A stretch of 27,494 nucleotides of DNA from REEB470 sp032117095 (GCA_032117095.1 JAULZZ010000108.1:1-27494), one strand, 5' to 3'. Numbered from the stretch's first letter, positions 8,474 through 16,618 are shown. A program made the numbers and translations. Notes: a model not told the origin generated them from the letters alone.

Positions 8474-9142
8474 TCACGACGAATGCAGCGCATGTAAAGC
8501 GTGTTTTATCCAGCTTTCGAGCGGCTCCGTCGCTATCGCTTTGGCGCACACCGGTTCGCGAACACGCGAAATTTCTGTATCCGTAAACCCCAAGGCGAGC
8601 AATGCTTGGCGCACTTCATGCCACATGCCTGCGGGAACGGCGGGACTGCGTGATGCTTGGGCTTCCCGCACCTCCTGTGCACGGTGCTCCGAAAGGGCCT
8701 CGGGATGGGAGAAGGCTGTGTCCGCAATGCGCATGGTGCTCCACGCGGGCAATTTATCCTTGAGCTCCAGCACAATGCGTTGTGCCGTCTTCTTGCCTAT
8801 GCCAGGGAGCGCAGTCAAATAGACGAGGTCTTCGTCTTGGATCGCCTCGACGATCCGACTCGGATGGTCTCCCCCGACGACGGCCAAAGCGACACGCGGG
8901 CCGACCCCTGTGACATCCAACAACCGCCGAAACAAAAATTGCGCTTCCGCCGTGGAAAATCCGAACAACGTCACACTGTCTTCCCGCTGGACATGGTGTG
9001 TATAAATCATCCGCACTGCGGTATTTTCCGTGACAAATGAAAGCGGATCATGCACAACGACCCGATATCCGACATCGTGCACGTCCACGACAATCGCATC
9101 CCGATCGTGCCACAAAGGCTTCCCACGCAAAAAATCAATCAC
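8474..9142 (-). CDS. ruvA: Holliday junction DNA-binding protein RuvA
   Basis: RuvA binds the four-way junction and recruits RuvB. The 222-residue product has the N-terminal OB-fold (IDFLRGK, VGYRVVVHDP), the two helix-hairpin-helix motifs (LLDVTGVGPRVALAV and LTALPGIGKKTAQRIVLELKDK), and a C-terminal domain joined by a variable linker that contacts RuvB. It is slightly longer than the usual 190-210 residues, the extra being in the linker. Translation starts at a GTG that overlaps the ruvC stop codon by four bases (GTGA), with GAGGTG a few bases upstream. It lies in ruvC-ruvA-ruvB. Confidence 0.97.
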   Translation of the reverse strand: MIDFLRGKPLWHDRDAIVVDVHDVGYRVVVHDPLSFVTENTAVRMIYTHHVQREDSVTLFGFSTAEAQFLFRRLLDVTGVGPRVALAVVGGDHPSRIVEAIQDEDLVYLTALPGIGKKTAQRIVLELKDKLPAWSTMRIADTAFSHPEALSEHRAQEVREAQASRSPAVPAGMWHEVRQALLALGFTDTEISRVREPVCAKAIATEPLESWIKHALHALHSS

Positions 9143-9639
9143 CGTCGCACCTCATTCGTCAGATCGTGCATCGTAGCAGAATGTGCGTGACAAATCGCCA
9201 CCGCCAAGGCGTCTGCGACGTCATCGGGCTTAGGCACTGTCGACAAGTTCAAATACATCCTAACCATCTCCTGCACTTGCTTTTTGTCCGCACGCCCGTA
9301 GCTCGTGATCGCTTGCTTAATCTGTAAGGGCGTATACTCGGCGACACGCAACTGATGCTGTACGGCCGCCAACACGATCACCCCTCGTGCTTCCCCGACT
9401 GAAAATGCAGTCGTCACATTCGTATTAAAAAAAAGCTTCTCGATCGCCATGACTTCGGGCGTGTAGCGGGCGATGACATCGCCTAATGTGACATAAATGT
9501 CTTGTAGCCGTTTCCCATGGAACGTATGTGCCTCTGTTGTAATGCACCCATACTGAATCGGCGTACAGCGACTCCCCACATAATCAACAATGCCAAACCC
9601 CACAGTGGCAAGCCCAGGATCAATGCCGAGAATCCGCAC
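9139..9639 (-). CDS. ruvC: Crossover junction endonuclease RuvC
   Basis: RuvC resolves Holliday junctions by paired nicks. The 166-residue protein has the RNase H-like fold with acidic catalytic residues visible in RILGIDPG near the N-terminus, AIEKLFF around residue 65, and DDVADALAVAICHAH near the C-terminus; GYGRADKKQVQEMV is also typical. I chose the GTG at 9639 because GGAGG ends nine bases before it and it gives the normal start; the frame stays open 22 codons further up without a ribosome binding site. It is the first gene of ruvC-ruvA-ruvB-spoIID-like. B. subtilis lacks ruvC in this operon and uses RecU, so its presence is a lineage marker. Confidence 0.97.
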   Translation of the reverse strand: MRILGIDPGLATVGFGIVDYVGSRCTPIQYGCITTEAHTFHGKRLQDIYVTLGDVIARYTPEVMAIEKLFFNTNVTTAFSVGEARGVIVLAAVQHQLRVAEYTPLQIKQAITSYGRADKKQVQEMVRMYLNLSTVPKPDDVADALAVAICHAHSATMHDLTNEVRR

Positions 9640-9688
9640 ATCGATCAACCTCCACCATTTTTTACGAACGTATGATTGCAACAGTTCT

Positions 9689-9717
9689 ATCATACCAAAC
9701 GACACGTGCGCCGTCTA
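9689..9717 (-). promoter_or_regulatory. Sigma-A-type promoter of the ruvC operon
   Basis: Reading on the minus strand, TAGACG (9712-9717) and TATGAT (9689-9694) are separated by exactly 17 bases. The -10 is preceded by TGG, giving an extended -10. Transcription would begin near 9682, leaving about 40 bases before the ruvC GTG. Spacing and extended -10 make this one of the best promoter matches in the window; activity is inferred. Confidence 0.65.
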
Positions 9718-10096
9718 GCATGCACGACATGGAAGATTTCTCAAAAGCGACGCCAAATTTTTACATCGGTGATCGATGCGCTATCCCGCGGGCGTCTGCG
9801 CATCGCCACGAAAGCGTATTTCTCTATTCAAAATCATGCTTTCATTATATACGATGTAAATGAACAATGCACGAACCGCCTCGGTGTACTTTTTCCTTGT
9901 GGGAAAGCATAAGCGTTTTGACCAAGGCAAAAAGGCGTAGCCTTTAAGCAGGCGATATGTTTTGAAATCGCGATTCGTACCGTATGCAAAATAGATAACA
10001 ACCCGATGTCAGCGTCAAGTCATCCCCACTCTCAATGAAATGAAAACGATTTTTCTCTGATTTTTTTATAAAAACATTGTGATCGATATTCAGCGA
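9718..10096. other. Intergenic stretch upstream of the ruvC promoter
   Basis: About 380 bases between the ruvC promoter and the stop of the cysteine-rich gene, with no convincing coding frame. It contains one short perfect hairpin, AAAGGC-GTA-GCCTTT at 9931-9945. On the minus strand this hairpin is followed by only two further T residues before GCC, so it is at best a weak terminator for the gene at 10097-12466. The part nearest that gene is AT-rich, and I see no stronger terminator. Confidence 0.5.
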
Positions 10097-12466
10097 CTAT
10101 TTTGACCAATGTTTTATTACGACGCATCCGTCGCGAAACGGATAGAAGTCAGTGCCCTGAATGACAAATGCGCTTTTGTTGTTCGTAGGAAGTGAATCGA
10201 TTTTGTAAAAATCACAAATATTTCTGCGGTTTTTCTCTAATTCTTTTTTGAAAGAATCCAGCGTTTTGATGTGCTGGGAGCCTATTTTCATGATGGCTGA
10301 ATTCACGAAAGCCAAGACGGAAGCGAAAAAGTTCTTTTCTTGAGGCTTCTTCTCAGCTTCTACGACTCCAGAGGCAAAACGGATCAAGTTGCCAACGACG
10401 GCATCTCTTCTCAGGTCATTTGCGGATCTCAGTAACGCTGCTGCACAAGGGGCATTACTGATACAGTTTTTAATAGAAACTTTGGACGCATATAAATCCA
10501 TTACTTCTTTCGTTGAATGGTATGTGGTTGTGAATGCAACGATCGCAGTAACCAAGGAAATGATGATGACCCCCCTTTTATTTGTCCTCGCAGCATTTGG
10601 TTCCATATTGCTGATAATTTCAGGATTGCACTCTTGCCCTAGAAATTTACATATATTTGTTAGGATAGTTTTGATGGCACCAGGAACTTGGTTGATTTTA
10701 TTGATATTTGTGAAAGAATTTTGTATAAATCCAAAAGTAGATATAGCAAAAGTAGATTCCATAAATACAGCTTGGAGTGTTCTATTCGAATCTCGAGGAC
10801 ATGTGTAACAAGTCTTAGAAGACATTTTACGCAGTATCCCGAACTCAAAATTGATGTTGGATGCAACGTCCTTCGCACAACCAACGGAATAGCGGTTCGG
10901 AGGTGTAGATTGGCAGAAAAAACCAATAATAACAGGAATAACGATCGCTGAAATTTTTGCTAACTTCCATTCCTCACCATTTCTTGTGATTTGGTCGAAA
11001 TCATACAATGGGTTTAAATTCGTATTGCACGGTTTGAATTTTTCGCAGACGACTAAAGCAGATAAAATCGTTCCACTCGCTCCGGCAACTTTAGCAGAAA
11101 CCTTTGGAGAGACGATGACATTGCTTAGCTGAAGTGTACCAGCGAGAACTTGTCTTTCTGTAAGCGCAATCACTACATTGTTCGTGATCCAGTGAAGAAC
11201 GAATACGGGACCCATTTGTGATGAATAGGAGATGAATACCTCTACCGTTTTTTTGTTCTCGTGGTAGCGTTTTATGTCGGGAACATTATATTTGGCCCGC
11301 AACTTTTCTCGATCCGCTTCTGTGATGGCTATTTTCTTTTCCTTTTCTAATTTTTCATAATCTTCCACAACCTTAAAAAATTTATCTCTGTCTTCTTTTT
11401 TGAAACCAGCAAAATTCGCTAAAACAAAATTAGCGATTGCACTCCCATTGGATGCGTTGCTGAAATAAGCGGTTTGAATCAGACCACGTACGGCTTCATC
11501 TGGAATTTTTGCCACACAAGCGAGCACAGGAATGGCAGAGGAGATGCAATTCAGCGTGGCGTTCCATGTCCCGAGGGTCACTTTGGATGAAATCGGAATG
11601 AATTCATTCAGTTGACTAGCTGTTAAGTTTTGATAATTAGGCATTAGCCCACACAAAGTTTCACCACGTTCCATGAATTTATCCCCAGCATTCTTGGCCT
11701 TGGCGGAATAACCACAAACTCCCTTTGTAAAATAATATGTTTGATGTTGGATTGTTCTCCATAGCGCCGCAGCGGCGGAGTAATTTTCAGGGTTGTCCGC
11801 TACCACGGAGGAACACAACTTATTTGTGAGAAAATCTTTGACTGTTTTTGCGGGACAGGCCCCTTTGTACACGTCTTTGCTCTTTAAGATTTTTTCTATA
11901 TACTCATGCAACGCAGAAATATCTTTTTTTGACCAATTGCCAACATTGGAGTTAATAAATGCAACAAGCTCCAAAAGACAAGATTCGCCACCCATCGTTC
12001 CACGTTTTTTGGTCGATTTTTCAACACCGCACTTCCCACCCGTGCTACCATATGCTTCGTGAAGTAGGGCGTCAAATATAGTGCGCAGTTTTTGGTTCAC
12101 TCCAGCAACAATCTTATTTGGTGAGGAAGTATCTGGGATGCAATTGTTGTTGTCGAAGTAAGCAGTGAGTGTGTCGACAACACAATTCAAAGGCTGTAGG
12201 ACATTCTTGATGTTTTTAGAACGGATGTAATTGTCGAGTCGTGCGATCACATCCATAGTGTACTTTGAACCGAATTTTTTCACAAAAGAAACATTCTGAG
12301 TCGTGGAGGTGGGTTGGGCGGTAGAAGTAGGCTTTGGAGTACTCATTGGTTTTGCTTGCACGAAAGAAGATGCGAGCGAAGGAGGAAAAACAACAGCGCA
12401 TAAGACGAACAAAGCCAGAAAAGCAGTACCTGCGTGACGAGCAAGACGTTGGCAGAAAAACATCAT
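10097..12466 (-). CDS. Unrecognised cysteine-rich exported protein
   Basis: I do not recognise this 789-residue protein. It starts with a signal sequence (about residues 5-33), followed by a Ser/Thr/Pro linker (41-57), so it is probably exported. The rest has 22 cysteines, mostly in close pairs. The N-terminal half carries two related four-cysteine modules: C95, C109, C146, C163 and C204, C218, C251, C272, both with 13 residues between the first two cysteines. A shorter third module has C307 and C317. Hydrophobic stretches at about 503-518 and 631-648 could span a membrane; 355-395 is lysine/glutamate-rich and helical. AAGGGGGAG lies three bases before the first ATG and six before a second ATG at 12463, which may be the true start. 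The gene is visibly more AT-rich than its neighbours and sits beside inverted-repeat elements, suggesting acquisition or rapid divergence. Confidence 0.75.
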   Translation of the reverse strand: MMFFCQRLARHAGTAFLALFVLCAVVFPPSLASSFVQAKPMSTPKPTSTAQPTSTTQNVSFVKKFGSKYTMDVIARLDNYIRSKNIKNVLQPLNCVVDTLTAYFDNNNCIPDTSSPNKIVAGVNQKLRTIFDALLHEAYGSTGGKCGVEKSTKKRGTMGGESCLLELVAFINSNVGNWSKKDISALHEYIEKILKSKDVYKGACPAKTVKDFLTNKLCSSVVADNPENYSAAAALWRTIQHQTYYFTKGVCGYSAKAKNAGDKFMERGETLCGLMPNYQNLTASQLNEFIPISSKVTLGTWNATLNCISSAIPVLACVAKIPDEAVRGLIQTAYFSNASNGSAIANFVLANFAGFKKEDRDKFFKVVEDYEKLEKEKKIAITEADREKLRAKYNVPDIKRYHENKKTVEVFISYSSQMGPVFVLHWITNNVVIALTERQVLAGTLQLSNVIVSPKVSAKVAGASGTILSALVVCEKFKPCNTNLNPLYDFDQITRNGEEWKLAKISAIVIPVIIGFFCQSTPPNRYSVGCAKDVASNINFEFGILRKMSSKTCYTCPRDSNRTLQAVFMESTFAISTFGFIQNSFTNINKINQVPGAIKTILTNICKFLGQECNPEIISNMEPNAARTNKRGVIIISLVTAIVAFTTTYHSTKEVMDLYASKVSIKNCISNAPCAAALLRSANDLRRDAVVGNLIRFASGVVEAEKKPQEKNFFASVLAFVNSAIMKIGSQHIKTLDSFKKELEKNRRNICDFYKIDSLPTNNKSAFVIQGTDFYPFRDGCVVIKHWSK

Positions 12467-12504
12467 AAACTCCCCCTTTGAAATCGGTTACAAATTTAAT
12501 AATG

Positions 12505-12597
12505 GGCACCTCTATAAATGGCGTCACACGCATAAACACAAGCGAAAAAAACGATTTTTTAATTGAAATGTTTTTTAAATATGTTTATAGGGGTGCC
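12505..12597. mobile_element. GGCACC-type miniature inverted-repeat element, copy 1
   Basis: A 93-base unit with 14-base inverted ends: GGCACCTCTATAAA at 12505-12518 and the complement of GGCACCCCTATAAA at 12584-12597 (one mismatch). The interior is AT-rich and non-coding. The same ends recur at 13436-13534. It ends only 39 bases before the start of the cysteine-rich gene and so occupies its promoter region. Minus-strand TTGTGT and TTATAG about 18 bases apart inside it could form a weak promoter. Confidence 0.7.
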
Positions 12598-12601
12598 TTT
12601 T

Positions 12602-12712
12602 ATACTAAAAAATGATTAGAAAAGTCTATATAAAAGGACTGTATTTTACAAGAAAAAAAGTAATTTTTAACCAGTATAATTCCTGTATTAAAATCGTATT
12701 TGGTACTAGTAT
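12602..12712 (-). repeat. Diverged copy (D) of the 104-bp palindromic repeat
   Basis: On the minus strand this AT-rich stretch follows the same order of blocks as the repeats at 17017-17120 and 22801-23205: a segment like TACGATTTTAATACAG, then GGTTAAAAATTAC, a T-run with CTTGTAAAA, then ATAGAC and TTTCTAATC. The outer ends retain a short inverted ATACTA. It has diverged strongly and is called from block order, not from high identity. A 17-base palindrome (12746-12762, arms ATACAGAA) follows nearby. Confidence 0.5.
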
Positions 12713-12856
12713 AAGATTTTCTAAACACCATTATTCGATACAAAAATACAGAAATTCTGTATATCTTTTTGCTGTAAAAAATTTTTGGAACGGTAAAAAT
12801 TACCCACATAATAAAAAATAAAGAATTAAAAAGATGAAAAAAGGAAAAAGAGATGT

Positions 12857-12870
12857 TGAAAGCGCTTACA
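12857..12870. promoter_or_regulatory. Catabolite-responsive-element-like palindrome
   Basis: TGAAAGCGCTTACA fits the CcpA operator (cre) consensus TGNAANCGNWNNCA at every fixed position. No intact gene begins downstream on either strand for several hundred bases; the next sequence is a decayed transposase. It may be a leftover operator or chance. The complementary strand reads GTAAGCG, which also resembles the tip of IS66-type ends, but it points away from the IS66 remnant. Confidence 0.3.
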
Positions 12871-12914
12871 AAAAAATAAAGAATAAATAACGTTGCTACG
12901 TTCTGGTGAAAAGA

Positions 12915-13426
12915 AAAACCAAGATTATGTAACGAACACGATTCGCGACTTTCGCCTGCGCAGGAATGAATGTCACTTCGTACAAATCCCCCATGTAACC
13001 CTTAAAGAAGAGAAAGGTCTGTCTTTTGCGAGCAAACAAAATACAATTTGTCTGAGAGCGCACCAAAATCGAAATACGGATTTGTATCTCGATGCACTTC
13101 CCTGCTCATTTCATGTAATTTCCCCTGAGCAACAGGGGGGCATATCCGCTCTTTTTCAGACAGCCGATGTTCAACCATTTCTTCTGGTAAATGTGCCAGT
13201 TGTTCTTCGCATAGCCCTTTTTGTTTGCGACGTCGGTAGATGATCGTCTCTATTTCAGGTTTTTTTCATCCTCCGCCTCGTTGAGGACGAATTGAAACAC
13301 TTGTTGTTGGAACGTCATTTTTCCGCTCGACGAACCGAAAAGACGTTGGTGATACAGTTGAATTTGTGCCCCTAATCATTGAATCTGCGCAATCAAAGCA
13401 ACATTTTCTTATTCAAGTTGCATCGC
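12915..13426 (-). pseudogene. Decayed IS66-family transposase (TnpC) fragment
   Basis: Minus-strand translation gives pieces of the N-terminal part of IS66 TnpC: AQIQLYHQRLFGSSSGK (compare RLFGRSSEK of the family), then in another frame ETIIYRRRKQKGLCEEQLAH, LPEEMVEHRLSEKERICP and GKLHEMSREVHR, and further on EVTFIPAQAKVANRVRYI. Two in-frame stops precede the RLFG motif, one frameshift follows it, and an extra stretch of about 100 bases separates the last two pieces. The zinc-ribbon that normally starts CPHCGG is degraded to CPPVAQG. The catalytic domain is absent, so it cannot encode an active transposase. It ends against the inverted-repeat element at 13436. Confidence 0.85.
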
Positions 13427-13435
13427 TGGGCTGGT

Positions 13436-13534
13436 GGCACCTCTATAAACCAATTTGTAAAAAATCATCTTGGCATAAACAGGCGGACTTTTCGCCTCTG
13501 TTTTTGTGCGTAGAATGCACTTTATAGAGGGGCA
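13436..13534. mobile_element. GGCACC-type miniature inverted-repeat element, copy 2
   Basis: A 99-base unit whose left end (GGCACCTCTATAAA, 13436-13449) and right end (complement of TGCCCCTCTATAAA, 13521-13534) match each other at 12 of 14 positions and match the ends of the element at 12505-12597. The interior differs from copy 1 and includes an imperfect hairpin around AACAGGCG and CGCCTCTGTT. It directly adjoins the 5' part of the IS66 transposase remnant. Confidence 0.65.
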
Positions 13535-13689
13535 TTTGGGGTATGTAATTGGTCGAAGCATTATGCTCCACTAGCATCTGTTGGGGATATTTGTATTTTT
13601 TGTTTTAATTATACTATGAAAAAAATAAAAATCAATATGATACTGAAAAAATTTTGTATGTTCACACTATCGTTTGTGCATCAAAAAAA

Positions 13690-13883
13690 GAGGTTTTTAA
13701 CCAACAGGATCGCTATATTCAAATCAACGTCAACAGGTGAAGAGCTTCCTTGAAAATGTTGAAAATAAAAGAAAATCTAAAAAATCTTGACGTCTTGAGA
13801 AAAATCGGTTTCTCACTGATTCATCCATCTCCGAGATCATCCGCTTAACCTGTTCACATTGGTATTCAAATCGTGTTTAGTAT
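13690..13883 (-). repeat. Interrupted copy (C) of the 104-bp palindromic repeat
   Basis: The core GTTTTTAACCAACAGGAT...TATTCAAATC (13691-13725) matches the core of the other copies in reverse orientation. The matching end TATTCAAATCGTGTTTAGTAT is found about 140 bases further on (13863-13883). The ten bases TATTCAAATC occur on both sides of the gap. The intervening sequence has its own imperfect inverted ends (GTCAACAGGTGAAG at 13729 and CTTAACCTGTTCAC at 13844), suggesting a second small insertion inside the repeat. The far end of the copy is not recognisable. Confidence 0.5.
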
Positions 13884-13994
13884 AATACCTGTGATAGGTG
13901 TGGATGGTTTAATGCTTAGGTTTGTCAAGGGAAAGAATTCCTTTTTACACAATGTTACAGCTACTTGTATGCCCATTCCTTTCATAAAAAATCA

Positions 13995-14028
13995 AAAACA
14001 CGCACATCCTAGGGGAGGTGCGTGTTTT
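13995..14028 (-). terminator. Rho-independent terminator of the SLH-FGE gene
   Basis: The arms AAAACACGCAC and GTGCGTGTTTT form an 11-base stem around a short loop containing CC/GG pairs. On the minus strand the stem runs into a T-rich stretch. It starts 24 bases after the stop codon at 14052, as expected for the terminator of that gene. Confidence 0.8.
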
Positions 14029-14051
14029 GATCACGTTGCAGGATATCCACA

Positions 14052-16544
14052 TCACGGTTTGATCGTCTGGACGTAACGAAATCCTATTCTATTGCTAAAT
14101 TTTTCGGCGGATTCGCTACTTTTTGCTCCGATTTGCAATTCATCCGAGGTGTCAAACGCACTGCCCCCAAAAATATAACGCCGTTTATCTGAACTGCCCG
14201 ATGCCGTCCATTCCCATACGTTGCCACTGAGATCATACAATTTCAGCGCATTCCCTTGCTTTGTGGCGACGCGTTGCGTGCGCATGCCCGAATTTTCATC
14301 ATACCATGCCACGGTGGAAAATTGGGTGCTATCGCCGATAGCGCCACTTGCATAATTTCCTGGTGTCCAATAAAACGGATTGGGGGCGTTCAACTGGATG
14401 CGTGTCGTTGCCAACGCACCTTCGGTTGGTGCCACCGCAGAAATCCACCGTGCAGCAATCTGAATTTCTACATCCGTCGGTAAGCGATAGCCATTGGCAT
14501 TCGCATCGGTCACTACCTTGGAGACGACGACGTTTTTTGCGTTCCTGAGTGGCTGTTTCGCATCGTCAACATATACGGCTTGGAGTTTCATGCGTTGCGA
14601 CAAGGCGTTTAACCAAACGAGCGCATCTTTCCAGCTAATCTGGGTCACTGGCTCATATTTTCGCTCGGTTGGTGCGGCACCCACAACCCCCTCATTCCCT
14701 TGGGCACCTGCACGAACAAACGTATAGCCGTTTGCGATTGCCCAGTTGTATACATCATACCATTGTGCGTACGTCACTTCCGTCTGTGCAATCATAAAAT
14801 CATCCAACGTTACAGGAGTACTCAAGTTCGTAATCCCTGTGGGGACTTGGGTAAACGTACGAATTGGCACCTTTTGCATTACGGTCCCCGTAGGGGCATA
14901 CGTCGCCTCAATGACCCCACTATTGGCGGTGTGGGTTTCAGACAGCGCATTGGTCACTTGAAACGTATTCGACCCGATCCCCTCAAATGTAAATCCAACT
15001 TGTGGCGTCAACGTAATTTTCGCAATATACGCCGTATACGGAGCAAACGGTTGGCCATTAGACAACGGCGTGTCGATCGTGCCATTGCGCACCACCCACT
15101 GAACGTCTCCTGTATACTGGCTGTCCACCATCGTCCGTACAGGCAAAGCGCCTGCCACGGGAACGGCAATCGAGTTTACGGCAAAACGATCTACTTTTTT
15201 AGGAGGCAATGGAGGCAATGGTGACGTTGATGACGTTGAGGGAGTAGAGGTTGTTGTCGACGCGGGCGATGTGTTGTTCGGTGCAACCGTGACCGCTACT
15301 AGGGAAGCGTTTTTCGGTACATTTCCCTCAATGGTCGTTTCTGTTGCTTTTTCCCCTGTAATGGGATTGCTGATCTGGCCATTGTTTTGGATCGTCGCCA
15401 CCGCAGACGCTTGTACCGTCGTCACGACGGCATTTTGCTGCAATGCGACGGTCGCATTTTGTGCTGTCGCCGCAATACGTAGCGTTGTCACCGTTGCTGC
15501 ATCGAGCAGTTCTACACGCGTCGTTTGTCCATCGAGGATGACTTCTTCATATACCCCTGCCAAATAAAGCGTTTGTCCTTGCGCCGACGATTCGACGACG
15601 AGAGAAACGGGATCGAGTGTATCACTCACGATGCGCACTGCTTTCGTCGGGGTATTGCCCACGACAATGCGTTGGTATGTACCCCCGTTCAAATACACAC
15701 TTTGTGTACCTCCACCGCGTACGATCGTATCTTCCTCCACGATCAAGTTGTTGAGAAATACGGTACCTTCCCCGACTTGTGCGTCGATCGTCAGTGCACC
15801 ACGAATATGTAAGTTTTGTAATGTTGTTTGGGCAGCTTGAATGACCACATTGCGATCCGTCACGGTAAGGCCGTATGCAGGCCCGTACGTACCTGCTGCA
15901 CTGTAAAAAATATTTTCTGGAGAGCCTGTCAGTAGTCGATCTAACACCACAATCGCTTCTGCACGGTTCATTTCCTTCTCGGGTTGGAGCGTCCCGTCAG
16001 GATACCCATCCATAAATCCGGCTGCCACGACTGCGCCAAACGACCCCGCACTCCATAACGGAATTTTTTTTACATCTGAATAGCGTTGTGGCGAGTGTGT
16101 TGAAGTGTCTAGCCCTTTGAGGCCCGCAAACACCACGGCTGCTTCTTGCCGCGTCATCGGATGTAATGCCCGTATCGTGCCGTCGGGATACCCTTTGATA
16201 TAGCCAGCGGCGACCGCACGGCGCACTTCATGGTAAAACCAAGACTGTGGCGTCATGTCTGAAAACTGGACTTGCTTTTCTTCCTTGAACCCGAACGCTT
16301 TGTTGACCAATGTCATAAATTCTGCGCGTGTGATCGATTGGTCGGGGGCGAATGTGCCATCCGGATAACCCGTAATGCGTCCGAGTTTTATCCATTCATG
16401 AACGACTTTTTTTGCCCAATGTTGATCGAGATCTCGAGGCAGTGACGCCTTTGTTTGTGCGTATGCGCTCAACCCTCCCATACTCATGCTCATGATGAAG
16501 ACCATGCTCCAACCGACGATTTTGAAACGATGCTTCGGAATCAT
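14052..16544 (-). CDS. SLH-anchored surface protein with FGE-like C-terminal domain
   Basis: An 830-residue cell-surface protein. Order: signal peptide (about 1-30); three SLH domains (39-86, 93-141, 154-205; each with GYPDGT and a TRAE/TRQE/NRAE-type motif) that bind secondary cell-wall polymers; a repetitive beta-rich, probably beta-helical region (215-420); a Ser/Thr/Pro linker (422-449); one Ig-like repeat (451-550, ITLTPQVGFTFEGIGSNTF) related to those in the protein at 23457-27494; and an FGE/sulfatase-modifying-factor domain (555-830) with ISWKDALVWLNA, GYRLPTDVE, LYDLSGNVWEWT and FGGSAF. The protein has no cysteine, so it lacks the catalytic cysteines of formylglycine-generating enzymes. 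The fold more likely binds ligand or structures the surface. The ATG at 16544 has GAGGAG 12 bases upstream. It is flanked by its own promoter and terminator. Confidence 0.9.
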   Translation of the reverse strand: MIPKHRFKIVGWSMVFIMSMSMGGLSAYAQTKASLPRDLDQHWAKKVVHEWIKLGRITGYPDGTFAPDQSITRAEFMTLVNKAFGFKEEKQVQFSDMTPQSWFYHEVRRAVAAGYIKGYPDGTIRALHPMTRQEAAVVFAGLKGLDTSTHSPQRYSDVKKIPLWSAGSFGAVVAAGFMDGYPDGTLQPEKEMNRAEAIVVLDRLLTGSPENIFYSAAGTYGPAYGLTVTDRNVVIQAAQTTLQNLHIRGALTIDAQVGEGTVFLNNLIVEEDTIVRGGGTQSVYLNGGTYQRIVVGNTPTKAVRIVSDTLDPVSLVVESSAQGQTLYLAGVYEEVILDGQTTRVELLDAATVTTLRIAATAQNATVALQQNAVVTTVQASAVATIQNNGQISNPITGEKATETTIEGNVPKNASLVAVTVAPNNTSPASTTTSTPSTSSTSPLPPLPPKKVDRFAVNSIAVPVAGALPVRTMVDSQYTGDVQWVVRNGTIDTPLSNGQPFAPYTAYIAKITLTPQVGFTFEGIGSNTFQVTNALSETHTANSGVIEATYAPTGTVMQKVPIRTFTQVPTGITNLSTPVTLDDFMIAQTEVTYAQWYDVYNWAIANGYTFVRAGAQGNEGVVGAAPTERKYEPVTQISWKDALVWLNALSQRMKLQAVYVDDAKQPLRNAKNVVVSKVVTDANANGYRLPTDVEIQIAARWISAVAPTEGALATTRIQLNAPNPFYWTPGNYASGAIGDSTQFSTVAWYDENSGMRTQRVATKQGNALKLYDLSGNVWEWTASGSSDKRRYIFGGSAFDTSDELQIGAKSSESAEKFSNRIGFRYVQTIKP

Positions 16545-16588
16545 TCGGATGATCGGCTCCTCTCTTGCTCGATTTTGGATACAACAAT

Positions 16589-16618
16589 ATAATAATACCA
16601 AAATTATCCATTTGTCTA
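16589..16618 (-). promoter_or_regulatory. Sigma-A-type promoter of the SLH-FGE gene
   Basis: On the minus strand TAGACA (16613-16618) and TATTAT (16589-16594) are 18 bases apart. A second TATTAT preceded by TGG lies three bases nearer the -35. Transcription from either would leave about 40 bases before the ATG at 16544, including the GAGGAG ribosome binding site. Confidence 0.5.

Noticed and set aside
12893..13243. Plus-strand open frame of 116 codons
   Set aside because: It is the antisense shadow of the IS66 transposase remnant, whose motifs read on the minus strand.
13616..13753. Short frame starting MKKIKINMILKKFCMFTLSF, resembling a signal peptide
   Set aside because: It has no ribosome binding site, the ATG directly follows a TATACT, and the second half is just the repeat core translated. 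At most a truncated leader.
14052..14250. Possible diversity-generating retroelement target at the C-terminal end of the FGE-like domain
   Set aside because: The fold and position would suit it, but no reverse transcriptase, template repeat or near-identical second copy is present in the window.
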